64,000 bases of DNA from the NCBI RefSeq assembly GCF_021018895.1, contig NC_079381.1, positions 10,797,001 to 10,861,000 of the forward strand, in the 5' to 3' direction. This document shows, piece after piece, positions 1-12,437 of this stretch (its first letter is position 1; each line of letters begins with the position of its first letter). The position numbers and the translations under genes were made by a program. The stretch comes from Seriola aureovittata. Its lineage: Eukaryota; Chordata; Actinopteri; Carangiformes; Carangidae. Below the pieces are notes generated by a model, which made no database searches, was not told the DNA's origin, and was given only the letters and a program-made list of their open reading frames with translations.

Positions 1-828
1 AAACTACAGCCTCCAAATGGACCATAAAGTTAAACCAACAATTTTCTAAAATAATTTCAACAAAAAATGAACTTTTTAAATGTCACAAAGGTAGCATTTG
101 TTGTATTTTACTGCATTTGTTTTGGCTAATGTGTACTTAATAACCAATCAACCAAGCGTATACAGTGAACCACCTTGCCATGCACCGCACATACACACAT
201 TTTATCACTGAGATGTGGCCTCATGGGGATAAATGACTGGAGGAAAGCAAGTGTCAGTCAGGAATGAATGGGTTAATATTCATCACCAACACCTGGCAAC
301 CCCTCAGCAGGCAGGAACCAGGAAAAGCTCAGGTTACCGGAGCCGATAACGTCAAAGCACACACACACACAAACACACACACAAAATCAATTTTTCTGAC
401 AAAGCGCCACACGTTTGTCTTTCTCCCTGTGTCTCTAAATGATCATGTGAACATGTGTCTACATATGTTATTACAGATAATAATGCTTGCATATTCACAC
501 ATACCATGGAAATATCATGTGCATAATTTGACAGTGCTCAAAAGGCAGCACTATTGTACACTAAAATCCATGCACACATATACACGTTTACACATGCACA
601 TACTAACCTTTTCAAGCTACAAACAGACCATTAAACCCTTTCACCGTAACCCCACCCCTCAACACACACACCACACACACCCACACATCTCCAAACAGGT
701 GGCTCTGCTTCAGTCAAGAAACAGAGAAGCTGGATGTTTCTTTTTCCTTATTAAGTCCCAGAAGAGACAAAATGTACAAATCCTCTTCTCCTCTCCACCT
801 CTCTGTGGACGTTTGTCTCTTCCTGCAG
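1..828. other. Gene-free, CA-rich flank
   Basis: No exon with convincing splice sites or family resemblance is visible. The stretch is AT-rich with short CA runs near 358-384 and 660-690. These runs create a long open frame rich in His and Thr on the plus strand, which looks like a composition artefact. Confidence 0.5.
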
Positions 829-920
829 CAGCTGCACAGACAGGTTTTCCCCAGCTGCTTGGCTATGCTAACCCTGTGCACTATATATAGGACTCAACAG
901 AGCTAAATCAAACACCAACA
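829..920 (+). promoter_or_regulatory. Candidate TATA promoter with paired E-boxes
   Basis: A TATATATA box lies at 882-889. Two CAGCTG E-boxes lie just upstream, at 829-834 and 852-857, 23 bp apart. A start site would be expected near 915-920. Paired CAGCTG boxes upstream of a TATA box are typical of muscle or neural bHLH-controlled promoters, but that is general knowledge and not proof here. I found no exon downstream that it clearly serves, so this is a sequence-pattern call only. Confidence 0.3.
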
Positions 921-1120
921 CACTCAAGCCACTGATGCAGAGACAGAGATAAACAGCAGCAGTAAAGAGAAAGCAGAGTGGTGATAGAGGATTTAGATTT
1001 ACCGTGTGTGTTGGCTAGCACAGGAGCATCTTGACTGAGGTGTCGCTTACTCCTTCTTCCTCCTTGCTCTGATCTCCTCCCTTCTTCCCTGCTCTCTCTG
1101 GGTGGGGAATTGTCAAACGG

Positions 1121-1122
1121 CT

Positions 1123-1153
<31 letters not shown>

Positions 1154-1185
1154 CAGTAGCAGCTCCGGGGCCTGCGTGTGTGTGT

Positions 1186-1228
<43 letters not shown>
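1121..1228. repeat. CAG, GT and CT microsatellite cluster
   Basis: About nine CAG units at 1121-1150 are followed by a short GT run (about 1174-1188) and a CT run of about 40 nt up to 1228. CT- and C-rich sequence continues to about 1410. The overlapping Ala-, Ser- and Leu-rich open frames come from these repeats. Confidence 0.85.
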
Positions 1229-1230
<2 letters not shown>

Positions 1231-2480
1231 TCTCTTCCTCTCTTTCCTCCGCCCCCTCTCCACACACACACACTCTCTCTTTCCTATTCTCCCATTCCTC
1301 TCACTCTCTCCCCACCCCCGAAGACCCTCCTCCTTAACACCCTTCCTCCATCATTTTCTCCTTTTCTCTAACACGCTCTCTCTCTCTTCCTCTGCTCAAT
1401 TTCCCCCTTTCTCTCTTGCGCTGTACGCGTGTGCAGCGAGCTGCGGAAATCCACTCTGTTGAATTAATCAGCCAGCTCCACTGTTACAACCATCAGCTAC
1501 ATCAGTAGGCTACTGTTATGCGAAAAGGTATCACTGCCAATGGGGAACAGACATCTTGGAGTCTGGGGTACAAATAAGGATGGTTTATTGGAAGGCTGCC
1601 CTGTATAACCACAGTCTGGACCTTTTGCCTGTCCGCCAAATTGAGTGAAATGACAGCAGCCTGCATGATGCTGGCTGCTGTCATTTCACAGACCCGCCCT
1701 CCTTTCCCTTTGCTCTGCAATTCATGTCTTAAGCTGTGACACTAATTGAACAAGGTCTTGATTGATGCCACTTACGCTTTCTCACTAACATACACACATC
1801 TGATAATGATGCTGCTGATATTAATAAATAGGATATAAGTTTATCTGGTAAGTTTTGTATTAATCACTGCAAAGGCCTGCCATCTGATTATTGCAAGGAG
1901 GACAATTTGGATGAGTGTGTAATATTTGTGTAACAGTGTTTTGTTTTTTTAACTATAATTTGGGTCACACTACCCTTTAGAGTGGTCCTGATCACTTTAA
2001 TTTACTGTATAATTAAAGTAACAAGGTATTTGTTTGCAGTTGGAGTATGATGCTGTTTGCTGACACATCTAATACATTTTAGGAAGTATAGTTGTTGAAC
2101 TGGTAGTGACACAATTTAAATGTATCAATGTTTGTGCATTTAAACTGTTGTATATCTGCAGCAATGTCATTGACGTAGTATAAAATTTGATGTGTAAATA
2201 TCCTTTTCAATCTGTTATATAACAGATACTTTCACTCTCATCAAGTAAGGGATCTCAGCACAGAACTAAAAGTGATAGTTTGAGCTGCATTCTGTAACAC
2301 CACTTTAGTTATTTGGGAACTGTCAAAATCTCTATTGCAATTTTAATTTTGTTTGGGCATCAAATACACACACGGGTAGAGCCAGCACGTTTACTGATAT
2401 TTTTGTGGGAACCTGCTGAACATACAGATCAACGTGGGAGAAAGGGGAGTTTCTTCAGCCTTTTTGTGTGGATTCTACCA

Positions 2481-2710
2481 TGCTCACAATGACAGTGTTA
2501 AAATGCAGATGTTTAGCAGATATGTTTACCATATTCACCATCTTAGTTTAGCATGTTAGCTAAACTAAAATTTTATCCAAACAAACAGTGTAACCTCATG
2601 ACGGCGCTAGAGGAAGGGTCAGGGGATCATTCTGATCTCTCTCAGATTTCAGTCTGGACCAAAGTGGCAGGCTGACCAACTGTTCAACATTGCAGTCCAA
2701 TGTAGACATT
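2481..2710 (+). repeat. Dispersed fish repeat, truncated copy
   Basis: The copy shows the run of phrases seen in a repeat common in percomorph genomes: a motif with 'cacaatgacagtg', then 'atgtttagcagat', 'caccatcttagtttagcatg', 'gacggcgctagaggaa' and 'tcagtctggaccaaagtgg'. A second diverged copy lies at 8588-9060. I recognise the family by sight but cannot give its library name. It probably has no coding capacity. Confidence 0.7.
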
Positions 2711-4170
2711 GTAGTCCTGGCTAATAAAACATCTACTGTAACTGCTATGAATCCAAAGAAACCACAGCCTTCTTTCTTCATTATGAAGTGCACTACAACC
2801 ATTTTACAGCCACCATTCCAGGCTAAAGGTGGAGAGAGTCTTTAACACTTGTACCAGTTCTGTAATTTTTACCTGACGTTTGTAGACTTATAAAACCCCT
2901 GCTGAGATACTGATATTTTACTGAGGTGCTTTTATGTAAAGTTTACTGAAACAAAATCCAAAAATGTTTTTTTGCATTAAATTCCACATGCATAAAATGA
3001 AGCTAAATTTTATCCCCATGCGACCAATTATTCCATTTTCTATCTGTTCCAACTCTAATCCTCGCAGTTTCACAGCTTTTAGCCTTTAACTACAACACAG
3101 AACACACTTGCTATCACACTGCCTACACTGCCTTGTCACAATGAGTAATTATATCATATTGAAATCAGCTTATGTGTGGGGGCTCATGCGTGTCCCTTCA
3201 TGTGTATGTGTGAGTGTGAATATGGGTATATCACAGATAACCCCAAAAATGATTTAATCCGGTTAAGGGGATTTTCAATTAATCCAGGAGGGCCCTACAT
3301 TTTGACAGTGCAATATTTTTAGCACATTTTCCTTCTGATGCAACAGAATTTGTTTTCCCTTCCAGTTTTAAGGGTAATATGATTCAGTGCTCCTAACACC
3401 ATGGACCACAAATTTTTTTCAAATATTTTTGTCAGTGTATATTCTGACACCAAGGTAATGGTCAGCATTTATGTAACTATCCATCTCTGTTTCTTTCAGA
3501 AGAACACAATTTTGCCCTTGTTCAAGTTTTTTTTTTTTTTTTTTTTTTCTGTCTGCTATTTCTATAGCCAGCACAATTCAATAACGACTGAAAGCAGTGG
3601 TTGCCTAGGAGGTAGCACTGTGAGGTACATTATTAATTGTGGTTATGTGGATTAAGAGCAATTGCCACTGAAGTGCAGCATGAACAATCTATGACTATAC
3701 AGTATATACTGTAAATGACTTAATAAGGTCATAATGAGTAGTTCCATATGGTTGGAACTGAAGGTTAAGTGTACAGTAACGGTAGAAATGAAAATACTTT
3801 GCATGAAACATACTACGCCTTTCAGGATCAGTAAGGGAAACCTGGGTAGATCAGACCGCAGCAGCCTCTGAGTGGGTTTGGATGGTTCCTAAGTAATAAT
3901 AATCATACAGAAAATTTAAATGACACTGGTGTTATCATTTAAATATGATCCAATCACTACCGGGAAGAAAGTATAACTCATTTCAAAATTTGTGTCTGGA
4001 ATGAACTCTGTGAAAATGTCTGAAATTTGATTATGGGCTGGCATGACCCTCCCTGATATACATCTACTCTGCTTAGATTACTGCAGGCATGAAGCTGCAC
4101 AGGCCAGACCAGTGGCCTCAGTCAACCTTTCTGCCTGGAAGTGGGCAGTAAAGAGGTTAGGACAGGAAGT

Positions 4171-4171
<1 letters not shown>

Positions 4172-4237
<66 letters not shown>
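4172..4237. repeat. (GT)n microsatellite
   Basis: A near-perfect GT dinucleotide tract of about 33 units. It accounts for the Cys/Val and Thr/His repeat frames on the two strands. Confidence 0.95.
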
Positions 4238-4239
<2 letters not shown>

Positions 4240-7200
4240 AGACAAATGGAGGGGAAGACTTGGAATTTATGGGAGAACGAGTGAACAGTGACAAAACAGA
4301 GGAAACGTGAGAGATGAAAATGCCAAGAAATATTAAAGAAATATAAAAAGCATAAAAGACATTCAGAGATGGGAGACTTGATGGACCAGTACGAGCGAGC
4401 ACTACCCCTGGCAAACTAATCCTCTAGGCATGCTCTCACTGCTGGCTGTGTGAGTTGTTGCACTGCACTGTACATCTAATATAGTACACTGAATGTTGGT
4501 TTGACAATGTTGTTTTACATCACGTTTCGTTACGTGAAAGAATAATGGTACAATGGACACATTTCAGAAGGAAGTCATTGTTGAAAATTTGTGGTCTAAT
4601 AATTACAGTGGCAGTGTGTCCTTTTTCCTCTAAAGTCTTAGCTGGGCACCAGACCCCACATTAAAGAGTTTGAAGGGAAATTTTATTAGAAAATAATTAA
4701 TAGAACTTTAATAAAGAAATTATTATAGTTGAAAATTAATTTATTTGGAAGAGATCCTGTGTGGTTTTAAACCCTGATTCAGTTTGAATATTTATAATGG
4801 AAACACTGTCATATTTAAGAAAAAGATTAGCTTTTTACAAGTCTTGAGTTTGTTTCTCTCATGATTATTTTGACATTAAAATATTTGCATTGTTCAAATT
4901 AAAATCTGTCAATCAAGGGTGAAATAAAGAAACACAGCAGGTTTACTGTTTTACTAATACTTGTTGAGCTAGCAAAGTCTACAAAGCATGACCCTCTCAT
5001 TTCATAGATTAGTTCACATTATGTACAGTAAGTGGTACCAGGAGAAAAAAAAACTAAAATCTGTTTTCCTCTTTTCTAACCATTTCCTCTAAAAACTTAC
5101 TGTGCTTGGCTTTAGCTCTTAACAGTTTTACTTAAGTAACAAGAAATGGGAAATGGACTGGGAAAAAGAGGATAATGTAGTTATATAGAGACAACTTGTG
5201 CCATCTGAAAGACAAATTCAATTAAGGAAAGAATAGAAAGCTCAGCCAAAGCACACCCTGTCTAATATCAGTTGTTAACACAGCCTTGTGAGTCAAAACA
5301 ATGTGAATTTTCTGTCTATCCTGTGGGTGGTGGTAATATTATTCCAGCTGAATTGTGTTACTCGACACTGGACTATTATTAACCCTGGTACGTCTGTGCA
5401 TCTTTGATTAGAGGGAGTTAAAATGGAGATTACTGGGTCAGCTGAGACAACACGGCTATTAGTGATTATTGATTAGACGTTGTTCCTCTTTGCACTGGGA
5501 CAGCCCATATCATCATGAAGACTCATCTGAGTGGGCCAGCTGCTAGCAGTACACAATTGTTGCCATAGGGATGGTGTCCAGGGAGACAGCTGTGGCCTTT
5601 TAGCAGCAGTTACACAGTACACAGAAGGTCATTCCTCACCTAGGGTACGTTTCTCCGACTGTCGATCACAGATTGTTTCCAGGCAACCGCTCCATGATTT
5701 TTTTTTCTCAAGGAAGCAGTCCACCTCCTCAGTATATTTCTTGCCATTCAAGTAGCAAAGTAACTAATGCAATGGCAGAAAAGACAATAACAAGAGAATA
5801 TCGCTCACAAGGATAAAATACAACAGTGCGAGGTGATGGATTTTAGTCATTTAGCTGGCAGCCCGATATAGCACGCTTACCTAAATATACAAGAGGGGAG
5901 TGAGATGAAAATACCTATAGTCAAAAAACATCCAAGTCTTTCCTTGCAACATTGTCTAGTGCTTCCATCATTTGCCATCCAACTGGTCAAAACAAAGTTT
6001 CTTTTCTTGTGGGCAGCTACACCAACTATTGCCACATCTGGCATGTTATGGTTTGAGATTTGTCATGATTTTTTGGCCACTTGGCAGGAGCAGAAACAAG
6101 CTGTGAACACAACATATTACCATGTAATAAGTCAGTATCTTAGCAAATAGTTGCCTTCTTACATATCTAGCATATAGCATCAAAACCATTTTTTAAAAAG
6201 CTGTAAATTTAATACATTTAGAAACAGCTAGATTATGGCTTAACACTTAATAAATAGGGCACAACACATACTCAAGTAATGCTTAATTAATGCATGAGTC
6301 ATAATGATTCAATTCATGAAAAAAAAGCTTGAGACTGAGAATAAGTATTGTTCTACTTTCAGATGCATGGGTCTGTAATTCCTCTTTTCAGTTTAACATA
6401 AATCCAGAAATTTTGGTGGAATAACAAAGTAACTGTGAATAAACATTCACTAACTGATGATCTAGTAAGTGTAAACTAATCACAAAGACATAATGAGTTA
6501 ATAATTTGTTAATAATGAGCATAAGCAATTCATGATACATCCTGCATTAATTCATGCATTAAATCATCAGGAGTCAGTGTGTTACATAAGTATATGTTTT
6601 GTACCCATATTATAAAGTATTAGCAATCATATGCATTCCTTCTCACCATGTGCCATAGAGATAGAAGCACACTATGTCATGATGCTAATATGTGACAACT
6701 GATAGATGTTACAGTTATAACATAGAATAGAGTTGACATTAAAAGACGCTTGAAGTGGGGCTTTTGTTAGTGAAGTCATCCATTCAAACCATAACTAACA
6801 AGTTGGCTAATCAGCCATCTGGTGTTTGGTCTGGTGTTTGTTAGTGTGTGTGTGTGTGTGTTTTGTACCAGCATATTGCTTAATCTTATATTTTCGGTCT
6901 AATGGGTGTTTTGTCTTGATGTATTACATTACCTTTAGCCTGGTTGCTGTATGATTTTTGTAATTACCAAGAGCTGCTTATAAAACAAATACATTTCCAC
7001 CAATATTTGCTCTCATCAAATAAAAAAATGAATAAAAAGAAAAGTTAAATGCAATTTATCGTTTAAATCAAAAGTGATATATATGACACACAAAATTACA
7101 TAATATTACTCATTAAATTATGTTGATGACTACTGCAGGTTAGCTATGGTAACAGACAACAGTGCCTGCCTGATTGTGCCAAGGTTTTGGCTGTGAATAT

Positions 7201-7984
7201 GGACAAAATCTGCTACTGGGCAGACTGCCATGAATTCTAGTTAAGTAACAGAAAGGTAAGAGAAGGAGAATGCTACACAGTTAGCACTGTGCTGTGTCAT
7301 AGAAGTGATTTCTCAGCTCATACATTGGAAGGAGAGTGCCCTTTGCAAACTTTTACACATGATGATTCTTCTCAGTGGGAGAAAGATTGATGGCAGAAAG
7401 TTAATTCTTCAGTTGTACTGAATCTAGTTTTCTTATATGGGGACTGTAGCAAATCATTGGGGTTTCTGTCTATACTGTTGCAAAAAATCAACTGTTTTGT
7501 GCTTCTAATAAGCTGACAATACTCTCACTCACAACCCAACGGAGTGGTGTGATGAACTATTTTAGTCTAAGAGCTAGAGTGAACAGAAACACTGTCAATA
7601 TACGGTCTGTAAATAGAGACTGTAGCACATGGGTTTCCCCCTATTTTACTGACACTAATTTCAAGCCATTGAGGCTTATAACAGAAGCAGCCATTACGCT
7701 CTGTCAGTTCCCCTCTGCCAGTCTGTCCGCACTCCTGCAAATGGGCGTGTTGCCAAGACAACGGCTCACACGCCTTGCCATCCGAGACGACATGGGGGAG
7801 GCCTCCAAAGGACAAAGTCACTACATACACAAATGCATCCATGAACATACACAGCAAACAAAAATATATGTGGCACCGCAACCACTAACTCCCACGCATA
7901 ACACACATCAAACCACACGCCGCTCCCTATCTATTTTACAACACATTACATATGCCCACAGGTGTGCGCAACCAAGACCAAGTA

Positions 7985-8070
7985 GAGGGAGTATATAAGC
8001 ACAGGGTCATGCAAGTCACCCAGCTATAGGCAGCTGCGTCCTTGAAGAATAAAAGCTGCAACAAGGACTA
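7985..8070 (+). promoter_or_regulatory. Candidate TATA-box region
   Basis: A TATATAA box at 7992-7998 sits in a locally less AT-rich context. It is followed by 'cagctataggcagctgc' and an AATAAA-like string near 8050. The nearest recognised exon (8301-8444) is on the opposite strand, so it is not an obvious target. The call rests on the TATA match alone. Confidence 0.2.
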
Positions 8071-8300
8071 TAGTGCAGCTCACTGACCATAAAAAAAACA
8101 TCTTAATAGTTTCAAATGTGAGGGGGGAGTTACCACTAAATGTGTATATTGTGCTCGTATCATTGAAATCCGGTATTTGCAGGCAAAAAGACAGTCGTCT
8201 GAGATGTTGAGTATGTGAACGGTAAAGAGTGGTAGAGATAATGTGTGTGTCTGTGTGACAAAAAAAGACAAAGCTGAGGTGGAGAGAGTAGGACGTTTAC

Positions 8301-8444
8301 CAGTTTCCTGTACTGCTGTTTCTCTTGGCGAAGCGTGGCTACTTCAAGCTTCAAAGCTCGGTTTCTCTCTTCCAGCAGTCGAAAACGGTTCACATTGTAG
8401 ACTGAGAGGCCTGTAGCTTGCTGGGATGAAATCTCATACCTTGA
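8301..8444 (-). CDS. Internal exon of an unidentified coiled-coil protein
   Basis: A 144-nt (48-codon) phase-0 exon. Reading on the minus strand, the acceptor is a pyrimidine-rich stretch ending CCTCCAG just above 8444, and the donor is CTG|GTAAAC just below 8301. The peptide begins SRYEISSQQATGLSVYN and continues NRFRLLEERNRALKLEVATL, rich in Leu, Glu, Arg and Gln with heptad-like Leu spacing, as in coiled coils. An exon of the same length and phase lies 9.1 kb upstream on the same strand (17564-17707), so the two can join in frame. I do not recognise the family, and no start or stop exon is firmly placed. The 9.1 kb intron would carry the Tc1 remnant and the SINE. Confidence 0.65.
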
Positions 8445-8587
8445 CTGGAGGACAACAATAAATATGTGGAAAAATTACCAACATTAGAAATTTCTAGTAT
8501 TATTACTTCATCATTATTATATCGCTACCATTAGCAGTAGTTGTCATAGTATATCATGTAAAACTTAACAAAATTAAGAGTCTACAG

Positions 8588-9060
8588 CCATGCTAGAGGC
8601 TTTGCTCAAATCAAACACTACTGTCAGCATGCTAACATGTTCACAATGACAGTGCTAATATATTAACACTCAACAGGTGTAACATTTACCACACTGACCA
8701 TCTTTGTTTAACTTTTTAGTATGCTAACACTTGCTAATTAGTACATTAAATGTGAGCCCCAGGGTGGACTTCACAGAAAAAATTAGGGGACCAGATTACA
8801 CATCGTCTGTGCAAATATGAACGTCTGTAGAAAACGTTTGCACCTAATTACCAAGTAGATATAGAGATATTTCACTCGATTAGTGACATCTTTGACTTAC
8901 TGGTGGCACAAGTAAGGGGACCATCAAAATCATTAGAATTTGTCATCTAGGGAGCTTGAATATTTGTACAAAATTAAAGGCAATTCATCCAATAGATTAG
9001 ATATTCAGTCTGGACACAAAGTGGCGGACTGTCCAGTCAACCAACTGACTAACCAACCAG
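8588..9060 (+). repeat. Dispersed fish repeat, longer diverged copy
   Basis: Same family as 2481-2710: 'gctaacatgttcacaatgac', 'ctaacacttgctaattag', a 'gagatatttcactc' block, and an ending around 9006-9060 with 'cagtctggacacaaagtgg' and tandem 'ccaac' steps. It lies inside the presumed intron of the unidentified coiled-coil gene. Confidence 0.7.
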
Positions 9061-9322
9061 CCAGTATAAAAATGATATATATGGAGGAAACAAGCACTTG
9101 ATTAATACAAGTTATGAAAAAAGGCTTCTGTCAATCTTGCTTACAGCGATGTACTCAGGCATTAGTTCCATCCCGCGGGGTCAGTCACAGGAAAAGGATT
9201 ACCAGGCCTGAAAATGAAGCTGCAACAGCAACAGGTTTTGAGCCTCAGCAGGATTTGCCAGTCAGTGTTTTCCTCCTTAGAAATGTTCTTGATGGCGCAG
9301 AGTAGGCTTTGAAATCACATTT

Positions 9323-9571
9323 TCACTCGCTTGAACTCTCCATGGAAATACACTGCATATCTGCAATAGGCAGGCTAGAAGCTTCTCTTGAGGTCTGCGG
9401 ATACTTTCCTTCATGCCAGACATCCATTTGTACAATTTGATGGTGCTTTTTTGAGTTCACAGTTGTCTTGTTTTGGAATAAACCTACTCTGCTGTCAATC
9501 TTGTACTTCTCTAAATTTCCAATCACGTTGAGGCTACCAAAGGGGTTGCAGATAGTAGAGGAATTGTGCAT
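9323..9571 (-). other. Possible terminal exon or chance ORF
   Basis: A minus-strand open frame of 82 codons ending in TGA. It is preceded by a pyrimidine-rich stretch ending in CAG, which could be an acceptor. The peptide is mixed and hydrophilic, with no repeats and no known motif. It lies between the two coiled-coil exons on the same strand and could be an alternative 3' exon of that gene. Length and context do not exclude chance. Confidence 0.2.
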
Positions 9572-12299
9572 CTGTTTGGCTGAGGTAAGGAGGAAGCTGA
9601 TTTAGGATAAGTGGACGAAACTCTGTCTGTGCATCCTGAAATTAAGCACCCTCCAAGGATGCACTATTCTCTGTTTTGTGTCGGAAGAAAGAACTCTTCC
9701 CTATAAGTTAATCTAAAACTGAATATGATGCTCCACTCTAGTCTATCTACTTTGAGTAATATAAATGTATGAAATGGGAACATTTTGGAGAGCTACAATC
9801 TGAAATCCCAAATGGGGTGTAGTCTTCCCATTTGCCTCCTGAAAAAAGCACACTTAGCCAGCCTCGCCTCTCAACTATTACCACAGCTATAAAAAGGAAA
9901 ACATTATGACCTGAGACAAAAGAAAGCTGTGGTGCATTACTCTGAAGCCTGTTCACATTTTTCCTTTCACACCTTTATCTCCCCTCTCACTCTTTTTTTT
10001 AATGACCTTTTTTTCATTTGGAGGAAAATTAAGGAAATGGTGAAAATGTCTGCCCATTGTTCTCTTTGAGTACTCTACAGATTTCTACTTGTAGTAAGCC
10101 CTGACAGACCAACAGATGGTTCTAACATCAGTTTTTATTATTCTAATATATCAATTAGTATGTTACCAGAACATTTGGTATCTTGTCAGCTCCACAAAAG
10201 AACTCGCACATGAACAACAACCAGATCCCCTGACTACAAGCCAGATTGCCATCCTCCACAAAACAAATACTAAAAACAAAGTTGCAGGCAAGATATCAGT
10301 TTACCCTCACAGCCAAAGCTACCAATGCCAGTATGATGAACCTGCCAAGCAGACAGAAACACAGCCAGATCCACCTGCTAATACAGCAGACCTGCCAAGC
10401 GGACAAGCCTACAGATAGACCCACCAGTGTAATATGGTGGACTTTCCAAGAACAGACAGATGGATAGACATGCCAACCAGCACTGCTGGTTTTCCAAAAC
10501 CCACAGACTAACACATTCAGTTAGCCCATTTAGAGTGAGATATTAGGGCATATGGACATCCATGTGAGAACTGATTTATGAGATATTTAGACCAGAAAAC
10601 CACTGTGTAAAAACTAATTGTGCTCTAGGAAAAAAAAATAAATAAATAATAATAATAATAATAATCAAAAGACGGGTAATCTATCTGTTAGTGAGACATG
10701 ATAAGTTCAGTCTCAAAATTTGTCAGTCAGGATGACTAATGGCACAAATCTGGAGGCTGTAACTGCAACCAGTCCCAAGTCGGACAGGGCCCAATTGTGC
10801 CGTCCACTTGGGAGACGTCAGCCTTGTACCGAGGGAGCTGCCAAAGCTGCTCTGACAGGAGTTGCGTCAGAGATGGGAATAATGACGCACTAGTGCAACT
10901 CTGGGGCCACAGGAAATACTGACATCATCTCCTGCTGAATGTGAGCCAGAAGGGGAGGACTTAAAGGGACACAGTGAAAGGTACAGAGACACATTCTGGG
11001 CCATGCATCCACTCCAAAAGCCAGCCTTTTAATTCAGTGTGGATGGGTAAAAAGCACACACTGCATCCCAAGTATCTAATAATTATTCCACATACTGCAA
11101 ATGTTACAAATGTATCCAGACTTTGCCAATACGCTGGTCATTATGTGATGGAACACTGGTTTATCTGGATGTGCTACGTTTTCCATAGGCTTAATGGGTA
11201 AGAAGGTCCAGAACATTTTGTGGCAGACCTACACCACTGTGGATGACCAAAAAACACACAAAAATATAAATACTGTATGTGTGGAAAGATGACATAGGAG
11301 CAAAGGAATTAATTAGTTGTGGAAAAACTGCACACTAAGCAATCTCAAAGAATGAGAGAGGGGGAAAAAAACCTGTGGCAGTTACCTTGAGACTCTTCAA
11401 GTCAAGGATTTTCCTTTGTGTCCATTTAATATTATGTCTTCTCTTTCTTTCTTGTTATCATCACAGTGAGAAAGAAATGCACAAAGAAAAAATAATCATA
11501 ATTTCCAAGCGCTTGTCTACACCTGTTTCAATATCTTATGAGTTGCTCTGATCCAGTGATGCCAAGCAGTTTATTAAAAATTTCTTGTTCCCTGTGTACC
11601 AAGCTTATTTAATAAGTGTGTCTGTTTTTGTTCAAATAGTGTTTTCAAGCTTTTCTAAGTCCAGTCGCAGGAAAAGGACTATTTGCCTGGAGTCAGACAG
11701 AACTGAGCATTTTGGACACTGATTTGCCAGCCTAAAATGTGCCTCTTATGGACACTGATTTCCAAGCCCTACCAGTGCTCACAAATAAAGCCATGTGAAA
11801 AATGCTTGAGGGAATCTCCACTCAACAGTATATGGCTATCCCACCTGCCGAGTTTGCGTCTGCAATAGCAACAATTAAGGAATAGACTGCTCAGAGAATT
11901 CTACAATAATGAAAATTTAACTGTATGTTGCTCAGGAATCATTCACTCCTCCTGTCCAGCTAAACATTTCCCACTAGCAGGGAAAAAACACACTGAACTC
12001 AATTTCTGTGAATTCTCTGACACTTGCATTTTAAACTGATGAACAAAAGGAGGCTGAGGTAAGTGTTTATTAAACAAAGCAGATAATATGGGTAGCTATT
12101 AAGATGTTCCAGCATATAATTATGTAATAGGGGCTTTTATACTACTTTATGCCATGCACAGTAAGGCTCCTTTCCACTTTTGCAGTAATTAATAGGTACT
12201 GAATTTTAATTCAGCATGACACAGACAAATGTTATGTGTGTATTCAGTCAATGGCTCACTAAATACTATCTTCATTTTCTAGTATTTTTATGGCATTTT

Positions 12300-12437
12300 G
12301 GCTTTTGTCGGATGACTTATGGGGGAGGGACACAGTAGAATGGATTAGGAAAGCAGCATGTGGTGGCTGGATTTGAACCAAGGGCATTGTGGTTAAGTGG
12401 CATGTGCTCAGCCAACCAAGCTACCAGGATACCCCAA
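12300..12437 (-). repeat. tRNA-derived SINE fragment
   Basis: On the minus strand, an A-box-like TAGCTTGGTTGGC (12411-12423) is followed 31 nt later by a B-box GGTTCAAATCC (12369-12379). This spacing and order are those of a tRNA-type RNA polymerase III promoter. A non-tRNA body continues toward 12300. There is no proper acceptor stem or cloverleaf, so it is a SINE head and not a tRNA gene. Confidence 0.65.

Larger units (their letters stand above)
1411..7984. other. Gene-free interval with scattered repeats
   Basis: About 6.5 kb of AT-rich sequence without a recognisable exon on either strand. It contains a dispersed-repeat copy (2481-2710), a T run (3529-3548) and a GT microsatellite (4172-4237). 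The longest open frames lack splice context and family resemblance. Non-coding RNA or untranslated exons cannot be excluded by eye. Confidence 0.5.

Noticed and set aside
264..890. 208-codon plus-strand open frame
   Set aside because: Its composition is dominated by Thr/His from CA repeats, it has no family resemblance, and it runs into a TATA-box region.
7549..7998. 149-codon plus-strand open frame
   Set aside because: Mixed composition without a recognisable domain; the end is Thr/His-rich from CA-type sequence, and there are no supporting splice signals.
12361..12437. Possible tRNA gene on the minus strand
   Set aside because: A- and B-box-like blocks are present, but no acceptor stem pairs properly and a SINE-like body follows; called a SINE fragment.
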